Shown: positions 25,522 through 38,122, numbered from the stretch's first letter. The stretch is 64,000 nucleotides of DNA from Gamsiella multidivaricata (GCF_025024155.1 NW_026251761.1:1-64000), one strand, 5' to 3'. Translations and numbers: made by a program. The notes: generated from the sequence alone by a model not told the origin.

Positions 25522-26930
25522 AGGTTGAAAACATCATCGCGAGATTCGAAGTGAGTGACTTGCTGGTAAAGTTAGCCAATAGCATAAGGAATGTCCTGCC
25601 TATCATTTGTAGACGAATTGTGAATAAGAGAAATGGCTGGTATAGTTACGCGATAGCTTCCTTGGAAAGACCACCATGCCTGTGCTTAAAGTTAGACTAA
25701 TGAGGCCAATCTCAACCGCCCCATTTAGTAAGTGGGTATATTAAGCTTATTTCCAGAATCTTCCTTCATATTCAGCTTGTAGCAGTTTGCTCAGCACACC
25801 AAGCAGCATCTTGTGGATTATGCAGTAGCTTGATGTTCACCAGTTGGTGTAGTCCAAGCGCAGAAGTTTCTTACTTTCACACATTACCAGTCCGGTCGAC
25901 CTGATTACTGACTTATCTGCGGCAGTGAGTAGGCGTAAAAACCATGAACTCGCTCAGGTGACGGGTCTTAGCGGAGGGATGTTCTGTCGGGCCACCTTTC
26001 AGGCAGCCTTGTTCTGAAGCTCCTGCTCTTGCATCCTTTCGCCTAACTCGTGCAACGACTCTTACTGCAACCGCATTAGACAAGGTTCATATCAAGCATA
26101 ACAGTGCACATGTTCCATCTGACGCCCCACCATGTATTTCATGATAACTGAAATGGTGTGGCCGTCCAATAGCGTGAGAGTGTGGGGTTCATGGTCAGGA
26201 ACAGCAGCGAACAGGAGCCACTCGTGCTTTCAGGCACACTGTTTGCATCGATATGTTTGGTTTCGTCCACACGATAGTGATGGTCAAGGTGGACTGCTGG
26301 CCAGTCGCTATATTTGGCGGGGATGGTTTTGCAACCCACAAAAGGATCAAAAATAACGAAATAGATGTTATGGCATGTGGCATTGAGCATGGCTGCATTG
26401 CACAAAACAAGGAGCGAATAGTAAGCAAGATGCGAGATGGTATCATGAACGATTGGCTGCGGAGAAGAGAGAGCATATCCAATCAATAGGCCAAGATCAT
26501 ACGGGAAAGAGATATCCAAGGATGCAGGGAAGCAAGAAGGAGGACAATGCGGCCGATCAAATGATGGCTCAGGGCGAGATTAGATGAGATGACAGTTCGT
26601 TCTTAATTCAGTTCTACCGGTTATTACGATCCGCCGTTTTTTTCCCTGGTACTTCTAAACATTGCTCTACATTTCGAATGTGCACTACAGTAGTATTTTT
26701 ATTTGTTTGTCATTGTACAAGTAGAGTTATATACATCGATAAATATGGCGACGAGCAGCACTTCCTGAGAAGAACTATCCATTATGCAAATGAGCCTTTC
26801 GTCCTAAGGCTCAGGTATTCACTTTCCAGCTTGCGCCATTGTTTCCTAGAAAAAGACAGTAGACAGGACGTTAGGCATGGTTGCATACTGAATGCGAGTC
26901 GACAGAAGACAACAAGTGTGTCATTTGATC
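25522..26930. other. Gene-poor region downstream of the Harbinger copy
   Basis: About 1.4 kb with only short open frames. The longest is on the - strand at 26139-26519 (about 126 codons, with hydrophobic pieces) and has no recognised motif. Probably the other half of the transposon and the 3' flank of the La-like gene. No tRNA or tandem repeat noticed. Confidence 0.4.
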
Positions 26931-27807
26931 CTACATAGGCATGACACGCACAGAGTTGTTGCGAGCGAGGATCTTGCTCAACATCTGTAAACTGAGCTCC
27001 TTCGATGCGAACTCGACGTAACAAAAGCCCTGGAAGAATCTGGTGGGCTTATAGCCGTAGGGGCGAATGACTGTCTGGTGATTGAATGCTTCCTCATCCA
27101 CAGAGGTCTCCTGCTCAGAAGATGGAGTTGCAATGTCGTCGTTGCGCTGGCGGTCGCCAGAATCAGATTCCCGTGAAAGAGCAAGCGGATAAGGAAGAAG
27201 CAATTGCTGAAAAACATGGGTCGGATCGTCCTCGTATCCACTGATGTCGATATCGTCCACAAACAACATCCGATCCAAGGCCTCGGGCTCTGAAAAAGGC
27301 CGGCATCGGCGCACCATATCCAGCTCTGGATGCAGCTATTATCCAAAACGGCGAATTGAACAAGTCAGGTTAGCAAACAAACAATTGCGAAACAAAATAG
27401 AAAGGGCAATTAAAAAGTGATAGGGTGCCGATTCTCACCTCGAGTACATCCTTGGCATCGTATTTGATAGCTCGTCGCAATTGAGCTGCTGAGAGGTCTC
27501 CAATGGCGGGTATAGCCTCCTGCAGGACGACTAGATCGATATCTGTTTTATGTTCAAAAGAAAAAAGATTTCTCCACTGGGTCATCAGCCAGCGCATTCT
27601 TGTAAAGTGAGATACAACGCTAAAAAGAAGGGGATAGAGTGACATAGAGAGAAGAGAATGAATTGAAATGCACTCACATTCTGTCCCGTCGGATCCGAGG
27701 GTGTTGAGGAGGTCCTTGTCAAAGATCAGCTGCAGGTCTGAGAGATGGTGCTGCATCAGTCGTGCGCATTGCTTGAGTCGCTGTCGTCCTGAGGGTACCT
27801 CTGGCAT
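26931..27807 (-). CDS. La-motif/RRM-like RNA-binding protein
   Basis: Three exons (27678-27807, 27439-27542, 26931-27335) give 212 residues. The first part, QHHLSDLQLIFDKDLLNTL, resembles the La-motif helix (YYFSDxNLxxDxFL) of La and La-related proteins, and the following ALQEA-type and LRRAIKYD segments fit the winged helix. After a VRRCRPFSE linker, MLFVDDIDI (RNP2-like) and FFQGFCYVEFASKE (RNP1-like) suggest an RRM with an acidic insertion between the two strands. The La plus RRM order recalls La or LARP7-type RNA polymerase III transcript chaperones. The protein is short and ends just after the RRM. The family assignment is moderate. Confidence 0.55.
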
Positions 27808-28239
27808 GATGTTGATGGGGTGAGACAATGTAGAATGTGGGAGGGATGGGGAGAGAGAGAGAGAGAGAGACAAGGAAGGGATAGTTAAGAGTGTAGAAGA
27901 GGGATATATAGGTGGGTGGTTGCTATGGCCAAGAAGTGTGTTTTGTGTATGAGAGTATGAGGTATGAGGGTATGAGGGCGCGGGTGTGAAAAGAAAGAAA
28001 AAAAGGAAGGTGGATTGTCCATCTGCTGCTTTTGAAAATGAAAAGGGAGTCCAAGGGAATCCAAGGAAATCCAGTTCGCACATCGCCCGTGGGGAGGGGG
28101 TCCAACGGCCTCTTGTCACCCCAACAACAACAACATCAGCAAAAACAACAACAGCAACAACATCTCCTCGTTCATCCAGACTCATCATTCCACCCACACA
28201 TCTCATCCCAATCACCTACTTCGAACCAAAGTCGTCGCA
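27808..28239. promoter_or_regulatory. Divergent promoter region with GA microsatellite
   Basis: About 430 bp between two divergently transcribed genes. It contains a GA dinucleotide run (about 27850-27870) near the La-like gene and CAA-rich DNA (about 28125-28160) leading into the + strand gene, as often seen in fungal 5' UTRs. Promoter function is inferred from position. Confidence 0.5.
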
Positions 28240-29576
28240 ATGTCTGCAGCCTCTGCCGCTGGCATCCAGAGGGTGCCGGTCCGAGAGCCCACTCGCACAC
28301 CTCGTCCTGAACAAGACACTGAACTGCTGCTACTCTCAGAACCCTCGACCTTGAACCGATTCTTTGTACTTTCAGCCATTGGAATTTTTCTCGCCATCAT
28401 CAGCCAGTCCGTTCCAAACCTCATCTCTGCTCACCACCCCAAAGTCGACCCTTCCCGAACAGCGATAGCGACAACAGTAGCAAGTTCGGGCGAGTCCCTT
28501 TCACAAGGCCCTGGCATACAGCAGGATGCAGCTCTCAAGAGCGCGGGATGGGCCTTATCGCGTCTCGATAGCCTGGTACCAAGCGAGGAGAAGTCTGTTC
28601 TAGCGATGGCGAGTGTCCATGACGGCGAGGTCGACCACAAGAGTCGCTCTGACAGGAATACTCGGACCCAAGTAGCAAAACTGCACGAGATGGCCGACAG
28701 TGGCAAACAGAGTGCGCAAAACCAAAATAACAATAATCAGCCCGACGAACCATCACCAGCTCAACCTACTCGTGCACACTCATTCATCACAGCAACACCC
28801 CACTCGCCGAAGCCTGAGCAGCGACAGGAGCAGCCGCAAAAGACGTCCTTGATCCAGAGCGTCCACATTTGGGCCATGTCCCGCACAGCAGTATGGATGG
28901 GATATCGAATGGGCATGTGGTCCGTCAGAAAGACCTATCAAGGAGCCAGATTCGTTGTTGCCAAGCCCATTGAGGTCGTTGCAGCGATGGCGGAAACACC
29001 CTACGTGGTAACCAGAGACGTCTGCAAAGCCTTTTTGCCTGTCTACTCGTTTTTTGCTGTCGCAGCAATGATTGGCATCGTCCTTGGGGGTAAGAAAAAA
29101 AAAAAAAAAAAAAAAGAGTAGCTTGAAACGATGTTGCTCAGCGCGAACAATGCCATCTAAGAACACGTTCAACGATTATAGGCACTGCTTTGTGGATTGC
29201 TCATCTTCTGATCTCGGCCATTGGAGCAGACGAGGACAGATGCAGTCAAAGCATTGTTCAGATCCAATCAAGGTCTATGCCACGTTTGAAGTCATCAAAT
29301 TTAAGACGAGCTACTGCTGGGAGGGGGACAGATCCGTTAGTTGAGTCATCGTCCACAGATTCTTCGTACAGTAGGACGTTCAAAAAATCAGCGGATGTTG
29401 CTTACGGTCGTCAGGATGCTATGCGTCGTCGGTCCAAGCCGGGTCTTAGTGCATCGCAGATGTCAGGCCGCGTCCAGACACGGGACCTACTAATCGAGCG
29501 CGAGGATGATGAAGACGAGAACGGAGAAGACGCAGATGATGACGACGATGATGACGATGACTGGAATCATGCCTAG
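28240..29576 (+). CDS. Hypothetical membrane protein with acidic C-terminus
   Basis: Two exons (28240-29089 and 29182-29576) join to 414 residues. One hydrophobic segment lies near residues 45-65 (RFFVLSAIGIFLAIISQSV), and a second, longer one is split by the intron (SFFAVAAMIGIVLGG then TALWIAHLLISAIG). Between them is a Ser/Gln/Pro-rich region and a conserved-looking block around WMGYRMGMWSVRKTYQGARF. The C-terminus ends in a run of Asp and Glu. I do not recognise the family. The intron opens with GTAAG followed directly by 21 A bases. An AATAAA lies at about 29694 downstream. Confidence 0.7.
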
Positions 29577-29895
29577 ATATCGTCATTCCTCCTTTGGCCC
29601 TGCATTGCGTTTCCTACTCGCCCACACATTCGCGGCACAAAACGCACGCGCCTTATGAATTGGACTCAGCACCATATTGTATATACTCTACTTCAATAAA
29701 ACCTTCCTCGAGATGATCGTTGGACCGTAACTACACATAAATGACATGTAGTGCAGATTTTCTGGATCGCGCCTCGCGTCAATGCGCGACCCTCTCGACT
29801 ATTTAAAATGTGACCGTCTGTAAACGCAAGTAGGAGTTCTGAGATCACTGCTAAATTCATATTTCATTCTCTTTTCATCAACTCATTCACGCATC
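29577..29895. other. Intergenic region with polyadenylation signal
   Basis: About 320 bp. It holds the AATAAA-type signal near 29694 for the upstream gene and then the short promoter of the CLASRP-like gene. Nothing else recognised. Confidence 0.5.
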
Positions 29896-32688
29896 ATGTG
29901 GAAAACGTACGGCATTGTCTGGATCGCTACGCCTTGGAAGCACCCATGCTCAAATGTTTGTGTTGTATACGAAGTGCTGACCAACATATCCTCCTTCGCT
30001 TTCGCATCCGAATCTATACATACCCTATCGTCACAGCGTGGCAAAGGAAGAGAGGAGGGTCAAGGACCTGATCGAGAACGCCAGACGCCGGGCCCAGAGG
30101 AGAAGAGCCTATTATGATTCAAGGGTAATCAACTGGTTTCTTCCTAAATGTAGGTTACTGCAACTGACATATGGGAGCTTAATCAATCTACTCATTTTGA
30201 TATTCTTATATCCAGATAGGGGATCCAATGCAACTTTTGAGAGTTTCAGGAACAGCAGTGCCGCTAGGTAACATGGATGATCAACATCCAGAGCGCTTGT
30301 ACTCTCGAGGATTTTATACTCAGCATGCTCACCTACAATCAACTGTTGCATTGTAGTAACCAATCCTGAGGCGTACACGTTCAACGAAGACCCCAGCAAC
30401 CTGTAAGTGTCTCAGCATATGATGTACACGCAGCGGACCAAATACCTTGACAATCAGTGGGCTAATTTCAACCTCTGCCTTTCCACCTATTGTCCAGGAT
30501 GCCATGGGGCAGCGATTCTTCCGTAAAGATCGATCGATTTGATGGCAGGGCGTTGCTTGACTATTTGCCGTCGGCAACAGCGGCCATGATTGAATCTGGA
30601 CTGAGGCTTGATCGAGACGAAGATGGTGCCGGAAATGAACTACGCTTTCAGCGCTGGCATGATTTAGTCGATAAGGAACGTCTTCATGGTACGTGTAACC
30701 TTGACTTCATTGTCGATTTGAAGGTGCATTAAGCGGTGAAAATGAAGCCTCTGACCAAAGTTTCCTGACGATTCTGCACATAGTATCGGAGGAGCAATGC
30801 CTTATCGATAATGAAGAAGAATGGAATGAACTTGTCGCAAGACACCAAGCCCTGATTGGGAAAACACCCGAAAAGTACTCCAGCTCCATGTTTGAATGAA
30901 AGGATGCGGAAGTGTGTCAAATACTGAACAGGGTCCTAACATCACATTTCATGGTGGTGCTTTTTTTGCAGAAAGCACAAATCCGCGGATGCATCAAGTA
31001 CAGCCTCCAACTTTGCTTTCAACTACGGCACGGAGGTTGTACATGATGAAAAGGAAACCGGCCGCCTTATCGAAAAAGAGTTGTCGCCGTTGGAAGAGGA
31101 TCACATTTTGGATCATTTGGACGATCTCTCACAACGCGAGCGGGATATTTTAGATTCTCTAGGCTCCAAATTCAACATTCAGGATTATCATCGTCTTTTG
31201 CGGATTGCAAAGACAGAACAGGACCAAAGAGTTATGCAGCTCAAGGTCGCCGCTGTAGTAGGTCCAGTTATTCCTTTAATATGTCTGATCATTTGTGACA
31301 ACGTACCCTCTCTAGCACCACGGAGATACTAATGATGTGAAGCGTTTGTGCTGCACTGGTAGAATCTTGAACGCACACTGGCAGGAAAGAGGCCATTGAA
31401 AGCATCAGAGATTGAAAGTCTGCATAGCTTAAAGGGACGGAGAAGCGGCGGCAGCGGACGCAGAGGACGACGCAACCGGTCTTCGTCACCAGCCTATCGA
31501 AGCACGAGGCGCTCAAGCCCATCCTACGAACCGTATCGTGAAAGGTGAGTGTCGGCGGGAAACAGCGTCGCAGAGCCTGCACGTATTTATTACTAACATT
31601 TGTTTACCTGCTGGCCTTAGCTCCTCACATTCTGCATCTGCATCGCCCAAGGAAGAAAATGTGGAGTTCATCGTGGAATTTCAAGCTGACAGCGAAGGCG
31701 AAGGGGATGGTTCCTGGATGGATCACGAATCGTCGTTGACATTTAGCTCCACGGACACTCGAAACACGCCAAGCTCGAGAGAAAAGACGATCAAAGATCC
31801 TTTGACCATGCGGCGGCCTTTGGGAATCAGCCTTCCTGTGACGACTACAGCGAGCAATTCAAACGCGACAAGTTTGAGCAGCCCAGTTAAATTGAGCCTC
31901 GCTGAGAAGCTGAAGCAGCGGATGCGTCAAGGCTTGGATCAATCTAGTATGTTGATATTGTTTCGGATGAGCTGTGTTCAAAGCAATATACAGACCAACT
32001 CTTTCGGGATATAGCTGTTGCGACTTAGAATGGAGACACTAACGACTTAATGATATGGCCCTCATGTGCTATAGTTCGCTCCAACGAAATCAAGCGGCAG
32101 GCCAAGGAGCGCGAGCAAGAGTTGTCTCAGGCGCGCCAAAAGGGCGATGTTCCATCCGCAGGACAGGATTCTGCGCTAATGCCTCTGGAAAAGAAACGTC
32201 TCGACACAAGCCCTCGAGATCCAGAGCCCTCGAGCGAAAACACTATGTCAGAGAGGCATAGTCGTCGCGGCAGCGATATCAGTTCCCGCAGAAAAAGCCC
32301 AAGTGGTATGCGTCGCCAAAGTCGCAGCAGGAGCTCTAGCAGAAGCCCTGGCAGATCTCGTCACAGTGGAGCTAGTACACAGCAATGTGATCATTCTCGA
32401 AGCCGCACCCATGGAAGGAGTCGCAGTAGAGACCGTGGCAGAAGTCGAAGCAGAGACCGTGGCAAGATTCGCAGTAGGAGCAGGAGCAGGAACAGAAGCC
32501 ATAATAGCAGTACCAGCCACAGCCAGCGACGTAGAGCCAGCCCTAATCGAGATCGGCGTCGCAGCAGGTCGAGAGACAGGATGAGAAAGCAATCACGGAG
32601 TGTCTCTCGATCTCGCTCCAGATCCCGCTCTCGGTCTCGTTCTCTAATGAGATCCAGAGCCAGGCATGAAAGAAGCCGGCGCCGATGA
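29896..32688 (+). CDS. CLASRP: CLASRP/SFRS16-like SR-related splicing protein
   Basis: Homologue of the CLK4-associating SR-related protein, a nuclear pre-mRNA splicing regulator. Ten exons join in frame to 594 residues: 29896-29906, 30037-30124, 30216-30267, 30357-30402, 30498-30688, 30784-30874, 30972-31254, 31363-31544, 31621-31946 and 32075-32688. The N-terminus has the DRY_EERY-type domain: EERRVKDLIENARRRAQRRRAYY, then MPWGSDSSVKIDRFDGRALLDYLP, then SEEQCLIDNEEEWNELV. A mid-region charged helix and a C-terminal RS/RSR-rich domain (about 32240-32688) follow. Matching the animal protein block by block makes this a firm call. The first exon is only 11 coding bases. Confidence 0.9.
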
Positions 32689-32898
32689 ATGTTCAGATAA
32701 AGATAAATCCACCTCCATTTCCACGCGCAAGTATGAGGATCTGCAATGTTTAAAACATGGCGAATATTTGCCAGACCGCCCTCCTGAAGGGAGGCATTAT
32801 GGTCGCCCGGACGGACGTAAGTTGTCCGTATCGAAGAATGTAATCAAAGGCAAATACACAGAACTGAGTGTCTTTGGTGACAGCATGATTGGTATATT

Positions 32899-33260
32899 TT
32901 ATTGTTCGACTTGCTCAACTTGCTCAACTTGCTCAGGTTGTTCGACTTGCTCAGCTTGCTCAGGTTGTTCGACTTGCTCGACTTGGACCGCTTGCTCGAC
33001 TTGGACCACTCGCTCGACTTGGATTACTTGCTCGACTTGGACTACTTGCTCGTCTTCGACTACTTGCTCGACTCCGGGGTGCATGGGTTGATCGTTCGTC
33101 ATGTCCAACACAATGGTCGCAACTCGCGCAACTCGCTCAGGCTGATCGTTTTGTCCCTCTTGCTCAGCTTGTTCGACCTGCTCGGCCTGCTCGGCTTGCT
33201 CGGCCTGCTCGGCTTGCTCGACCTGCTCGACCTGCTCGACCTGCTCGGCTTGGGCGGTTG
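32899..33260 (-). repeat. Degenerate 9-base tandem repeat encoding the EQ-rich tail
   Basis: The + strand shows repeated TTGCTCGAC-like and CTGCTCGGC-like units from about 32905 to 33060 and again from about 33150 to 33255, separated by a less repetitive stretch. Read on the - strand within the RBR gene they encode xEQ triplets. The unit length of 9 keeps the frame when units are gained or lost. Confidence 0.85.
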
Positions 33261-35236
33261 CTGGCTCCACTTCGGGCTCCTGAGCGGGTACTTCCGCCTT
33301 ATCAGAGTCAATATGGTATTCCCAAAGACCGTCCGCAAGGCCTTTTGTTGTGTCCTCCAACACTACCTCCCGGCGGCTGGAAACATAGACTGTCTTGTCA
33401 ATGATCTGTTGCCTCAGCTCTGCAATTGTCTCCTTCTCAATTGGCTTTTCTAGCAACTCGCTGAGCGCCTCTACTGCCATCTCGAGATCGCGCTGATTAT
33501 CCTCAAATAGCTCCGTCATGTTGCTCTTAACTAAATAGTACGCAAACGCATAGGACCAGCGGAGCACCATGCGACTAGAGGTCAAAGTATCCACAGCCTT
33601 CTGTAGGAACTGGGCCTCGATCCACGATAGGGCGCTCGTCAGCTGAATCTCCTCCATATTTTTCTCAGCCCGGTTGTACAGCTCCTGATCGAGTTTGGCT
33701 GATTGCTCGTGGTTTGCAAAGCGATTGTAATACTGCATTAAAAAAAAAAAAAAGTTCTCTTGGTTAGTCATCTGGTCTAACTTGCAGTGTTCAAGATATC
33801 TTACTTTTTGATACTCACATGAAGGTATCGCTCTAGTGTAGCGCGAGATTTGTTTTGTTGATCGCGCGCTTCCGCGCTCTCCACTTCTTCGAACCGGTTG
33901 CAGGTGTACCAGTTCGAGCCGTGCTCCTCCCATGGCCCCATGCAGACCCAGCAAAATTCATATTGACACTTGCGGCAAGTCATATGGTTGCATCCTCCGT
34001 TCTTTTCGATCGTGGACTGACACTTGCCGCACTCCTTCGTGTAAGTCAAAATCCAGTGGGTCGTTTCAGAGTCGTCTGCGCACTTTTTCTGCCACAGCTT
34101 GGCCAGACGACAAGGCGCTGGCTGATGATCGTTCTGGCCGCATCCGAAGCAAAATTTATATCCGCAGGCACATTTGACGGCGGGTACGATGGTTGTGAAG
34201 GAGGAGTGGGGAAGCTGGCATTCGACCGCGTTCTCGCAATCGGGGCCTGGACACCATCGAAGACTGTCCATCTCAGCAACATATTCTCTATCCTGAAGCA
34301 CTCGATATCTACGCAGAGCAAACATAAAGGCACGTTGTGTATACGTGTAAGAGAATGCTGCATCGTCAAGCCGTACAAAATGACAGGTGTAGTGTTCCTT
34401 ACTTTTCCATCACTGGCACCGAGACGATCTTGCCGATCGTGTGCTCATCCAAAAGAACGGCACAGCCCGACTCGGGGCATCGAATTCTCCGGCATTCGCC
34501 TTCATCGACGATCTTTTGAGTCAAGTATTGCTCGTAGCAGGCCTGACAAAAGATATGTCCACACTGCAATCCCAGGGCATCGCCGCCAGGACTGTTGTCA
34601 TAGCAGATCAAACATTCAAATTCGCTCGGCCGATCCATGACTGGTGCCTGGGCTGCATCAACGACTACACCTGCTTGGTCGAATGTCTTCTCCGGGTTTT
34701 CCATATATTGCTCGATTAGACGTTCGATGTTCCATTTATATGTCCTGAGTAGCACCACTGCTTGATTGTCTGAGACCCCGAGCATGCCAGCCACATGGCT
34801 CGAGGCGTTGACCTGAGCTGCTGTGATATCCTCCTGAAAGAGAACAGAAAATTCGATTTCGTATGACTTTTTGCGATACTTTTCGGCCATCATATCTGCG
34901 AATTCAAATTCGTCCACTTGGTCAAAATCCGTAACTACATAATGAAAATAAAAAAAAGACCGGGAGTCAGTAAGAATGAGAGGTTGCTGGATAGCACTTT
35001 TATAGAGTAGATTCCATTGCCATAATAAACGACGTACCAGAACTTTCATCCTGCGAACCATAGTGTTCATACTCAGACGAGTCTATAGCGCAGTTCACAA
35101 GGACGTTTAGAAAAATCCACGTGTGCGCGATTGTGTGGGATTGACAAAAAGGTTGGTCGAGCTATGACACAGGTTTAAACTGATTGCGACGCGTCCTACC
35201 CACAAAGTCATCGTCGCTTGTACATCCAGAACTCAT
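32899..35236 (-). CDS. Ariadne-type RBR E3 ubiquitin ligase with EQ-repeat tail
   Basis: RING-between-RING ligase. Exons 35200-35236, 35038-35082, 34403-34934, 33819-34308 and 32899-33732 join to 645 residues. An acidic start (MSSGCTSDDDFV) leads to an N-terminal UBA-like segment (MLGVSDNQAVVLLRTYKWN). RING1 is CLICYD...CGHIFCQACYEQYL, the in-between RING is WCPGPDCENAV...CACGYKFCFGCG, and RING2 is CGKCQSTIEKNGGCNHMTCRKCQYEFCW with the catalytic Cys in NHMTC. The Ariadne helical domain follows (YYNRFANHEQSAKLD to LEDTTKGLADGLWEY). Ariadne proteins usually stop soon after; here about 140 more residues are mostly repeats of EQ with A, V or P. Confidence 0.9.
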
Positions 35237-36118
35237 GCTCGATATATGTGTTAAATGTGCTATTGGCGATGGTGGGCAAGCGGGGGTGGACGTCGTTAAT
35301 GTCAACGAGTGGTATCGAGTAGATTCGCAGGTACGTGGCGAAGGAGGCTAGATACGAAACCTGCACATTGTACTTACAATCAACCAAGGGTACAAAGAAG
35401 AATGCCTCTGAAGGAAAGCGCGATAAGAGAGAGAGGGAGAGAGAGAGAGGGAGGGAGGGAGGGAGGCGTGGAAGTGTGGGGGTGTAGAGTGGGATTGAGA
35501 AGAATGGGTCGGGGAAAATGAAGAAGAAAAGGAGAAGAAGACAAAGGTGCTGCGGTTGGCGATGCAAGTTTATATATGGGTGGTGGCGATGCAAGTTTAT
35601 ATACGGGCGTTGGTGGCAAACCCTGTTACCCTCTTCTCTCTTTCTGTCCAGTGAGGGCGCAGTTGTTACATACACAAAATCTTTTTTTGCATTGTTCATG
35701 CGGTATATTCTACATGTGCATGTGCATGTACAAACGTCAAGCTGCAGAAGGTGTCGCAGACACCCCTCTGCGGATAGGCCCTACCCTGGTTGACCTCGCT
35801 TACTCTTCCAAAGGACTCTTGAGCCATTCACTGTGTTGAGCGTAAACCTGTTTCTTTAATACAGCCTTTATTCTTTAGATACTGATCGCGCTGCCAAGAC
35901 GTGCATGCAGAGGGGGGGGGCTCTTGCTTGTTTCCAGAGGTTTGCCCTAAGCGAAAAGGGACTAGGACAACCAGTCTACCAGCGAGGTCGACTCTCACGA
36001 TATTTCTATGTCAAGACACCATAAATGAAGCACGACATCGCATGTGAGACGATGGACGTCGATGCAATGTGTCACCATGTAAAATAACAAAACAAGGTTG
36101 CGCTCCAGTCCACTCTGC
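35237..36118. other. Intergenic region with GA microsatellite and short GC-rich tracts
   Basis: About 880 bp upstream of the RBR gene and downstream of the SR-cyclophilin, both on the - strand. It has a GA/GGGA-rich purine run at about 35430-35465 and a 9-base G run near 35912. These low-complexity stretches produce misleading open frames. No gene recognised. Confidence 0.5.
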
Positions 36119-37807
36119 TTAGCTTACCATAATCCCTCTTCCCTTGTACTTGATCTCAGGAGAGCGAGAGCGTGCCCGTTGCTCAATCCGCACGGCCTCG
36201 CGTCGACGACTGTAGTACTCAACGTCGTCTTTAGTATCTGCCTTCTGTGTGGTATCGTTCTTTGGAGCTAATGAGGGAGGTGAGCGAGAGCGAGATCGCT
36301 CCGATCTCTTGTTGCCGCGCTCACTGCGGCCTCGACTGGGACTGCGGCTACGACCACTTCTACTGGAGCGCCCTTTCTTCCTATCATGCCTTGACGAGTG
36401 CTCCTTTCTTTTTCGATGGTGGCTCCTGTCTTTTTCCGAGTCAGATTCCAAGTCAGAAGAGGCTCGAGATCGTGAGCGCGAATGGCGGTGATCCTTACGA
36501 TGCTTTTGTTTTCCTGCGGAGCGACGATCGGAGTCACTTTCGTTTCCACTTTCGGATGCACTCTCACTGTCGCTGTCGCTCCTGCCTTTGCGGCTCTTTT
36601 TTGAGCTTCCGCTCTGACCTTGCGGCTTAAGATCCGCGCCCGCCTGTTGCTGTTTCTGCTGCTCCAGCAGCTTGGGTGGTATCTTGAGTTCGAGTTCGCC
36701 ACAGTTTGAGATCATGATTATGCTCAATGGTCTGTCATTGCGCTCGTCCGTCGGAGTGTTTTCAACCTTTTCCACCACATCATATCCCTTCACAACGCGT
36801 CCAAACACGACGTGTTTCCCTATGATTATGAGTTCGATCAGAAGATGAGTTGACCGAACGATTTGTACTGCACATAATACTCGGAGGGTGCTGTTTCGTA
36901 CCATCCAAATGAGGAGTTGGTCGAGTAGTCAAGAAGAACTGAGAGCTGGATGTGTTGGGTCCCTTGTTGGCCATTGACAACAGGCCTACAGGAAGTTGTC
37001 AAACATGAGAGTAAGGTATCTTTGGTTAAGTGCTCCTGGTAACAGCCGACCATGCAATAAAATGATCGCCATGCGGCTCTGTCAATGTTTTCATACCTTC
37101 TGTGTCGTGTTTCCGTTTGAATCCTCCTTCATCTTGCAATAGTCCTCCATAAATACTTTCACCTCCTGTTCCATCACGCCTTGTGAAATCTATCGTTATG
37201 AATGTAGGAAAAAGCATCGGCGGTCAGTCTCAGGGTACACCTGGAAGGGCCTGGACCATGGGTTTCGATAGCCTTTTTTTGTAATGGGCAATACTTGCCT
37301 CCACCTTGAATCATAAACCCCTTGATGACCCTGTAAAAAAAGTTCTGCTGGTTAAATCAGGTTGCAGTCTTGCACAGGCAATCTAGACAATTGACACCGA
37401 TATCCTGATATCTGTAGTACCGATGAAAGATAGATCCGCGGTAGTGTAATGGCACACTGCTGATCTTGCTGACGCCCTTTTCTCCTGAAGACCACAAGGG
37501 ATAAGATACACATCAAAGGTTTAGCGAGTGCAATTGATACCGCCATTTTCACATGGATCGTTTTCTACAAGCTCGTACCTGTGCATAAGGCACGAAAGTT
37601 TTCGGCCGTTAGAGGAACCTCATCCTTGAAGAGTTCCATAATAACCCTGAAGGACATTTAAAAGGAGGAGGTTAGCATATCTGAGGGGAGACAGGGGTGC
37701 TTTTTTAAGTAAACAAGCCTGGACGTGTCGAATCCGAATCAGATCACCTACCTGCCGATTCGGTGACCATCAATATCGATGTCGAAGAACACGCGGGGAT
37801 TGACCAT
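36119..37807 (-). CDS. SR-cyclophilin (peptidyl-prolyl isomerase with RS domain)
   Basis: Nuclear cyclophilin of the PPIG/NK-TR type, expected to act on spliceosomal or SR proteins. Reading down the - strand from the ATG at 37807, exons encode [38 protein letters not shown], then YRGSIFHR...[19 protein letters not shown], with FHR and the MIQGGDFT active-site block. These are followed by [39 protein letters not shown] and a C-terminal RS-rich tail of about 190 residues ending RGIMVS. The isomerase core residues R, F, Q, F and H can be placed. At least seven exons are needed; several internal borders were judged only approximately. Confidence 0.88.
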
Positions 37808-38122
37808 GGCTGTAGACGACGTTTGAAGAAGGGGATCGGGAAAGAAGGAGAGGAAGAGATTGTGGAATTGGCAAGGAGGCAGGCGATCTAGATTCTACGT
37901 GCAGCGCCTCTTCAGCCAATAGAGTGCTCTACTTTCAGTTCTCGCATTTGTGGGGCTCTAATGCAGGCTGCATATACTGCAATTGCAAATGGACAGACAT
38001 ATCATATATCTTTCTTGTAGGCAGTTTGTTATCGAAGAAAGAAATGCTTTATGTATGTATGTGTTTAATTGTCAGGCCGTCCAACAACAATGACCATGTC
38101 AGTCTATCCTGATCCCTCCTCC
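37808..38122. other. Intergenic region
   Basis: About 315 bp between two - strand genes: promoter of the SR-cyclophilin and 3' UTR of the SOD-fold gene. No extra feature recognised. Confidence 0.45.

Noticed and set aside
32902..33453. Long + strand open frame reading as Leu/Phe/Asp repeats
   Set aside because: It is the reverse reading of the EQ repeat tail and Ariadne domain of the RBR gene. The 9-base repeat unit keeps several frames open by chance.
35208..35699. - strand open frame of 163 codons upstream of the RBR gene
   Set aside because: Mostly reads a GA/GGGA microsatellite as Pro/Leu/Ser; no motif, and it runs into the true RBR first exon in another frame.
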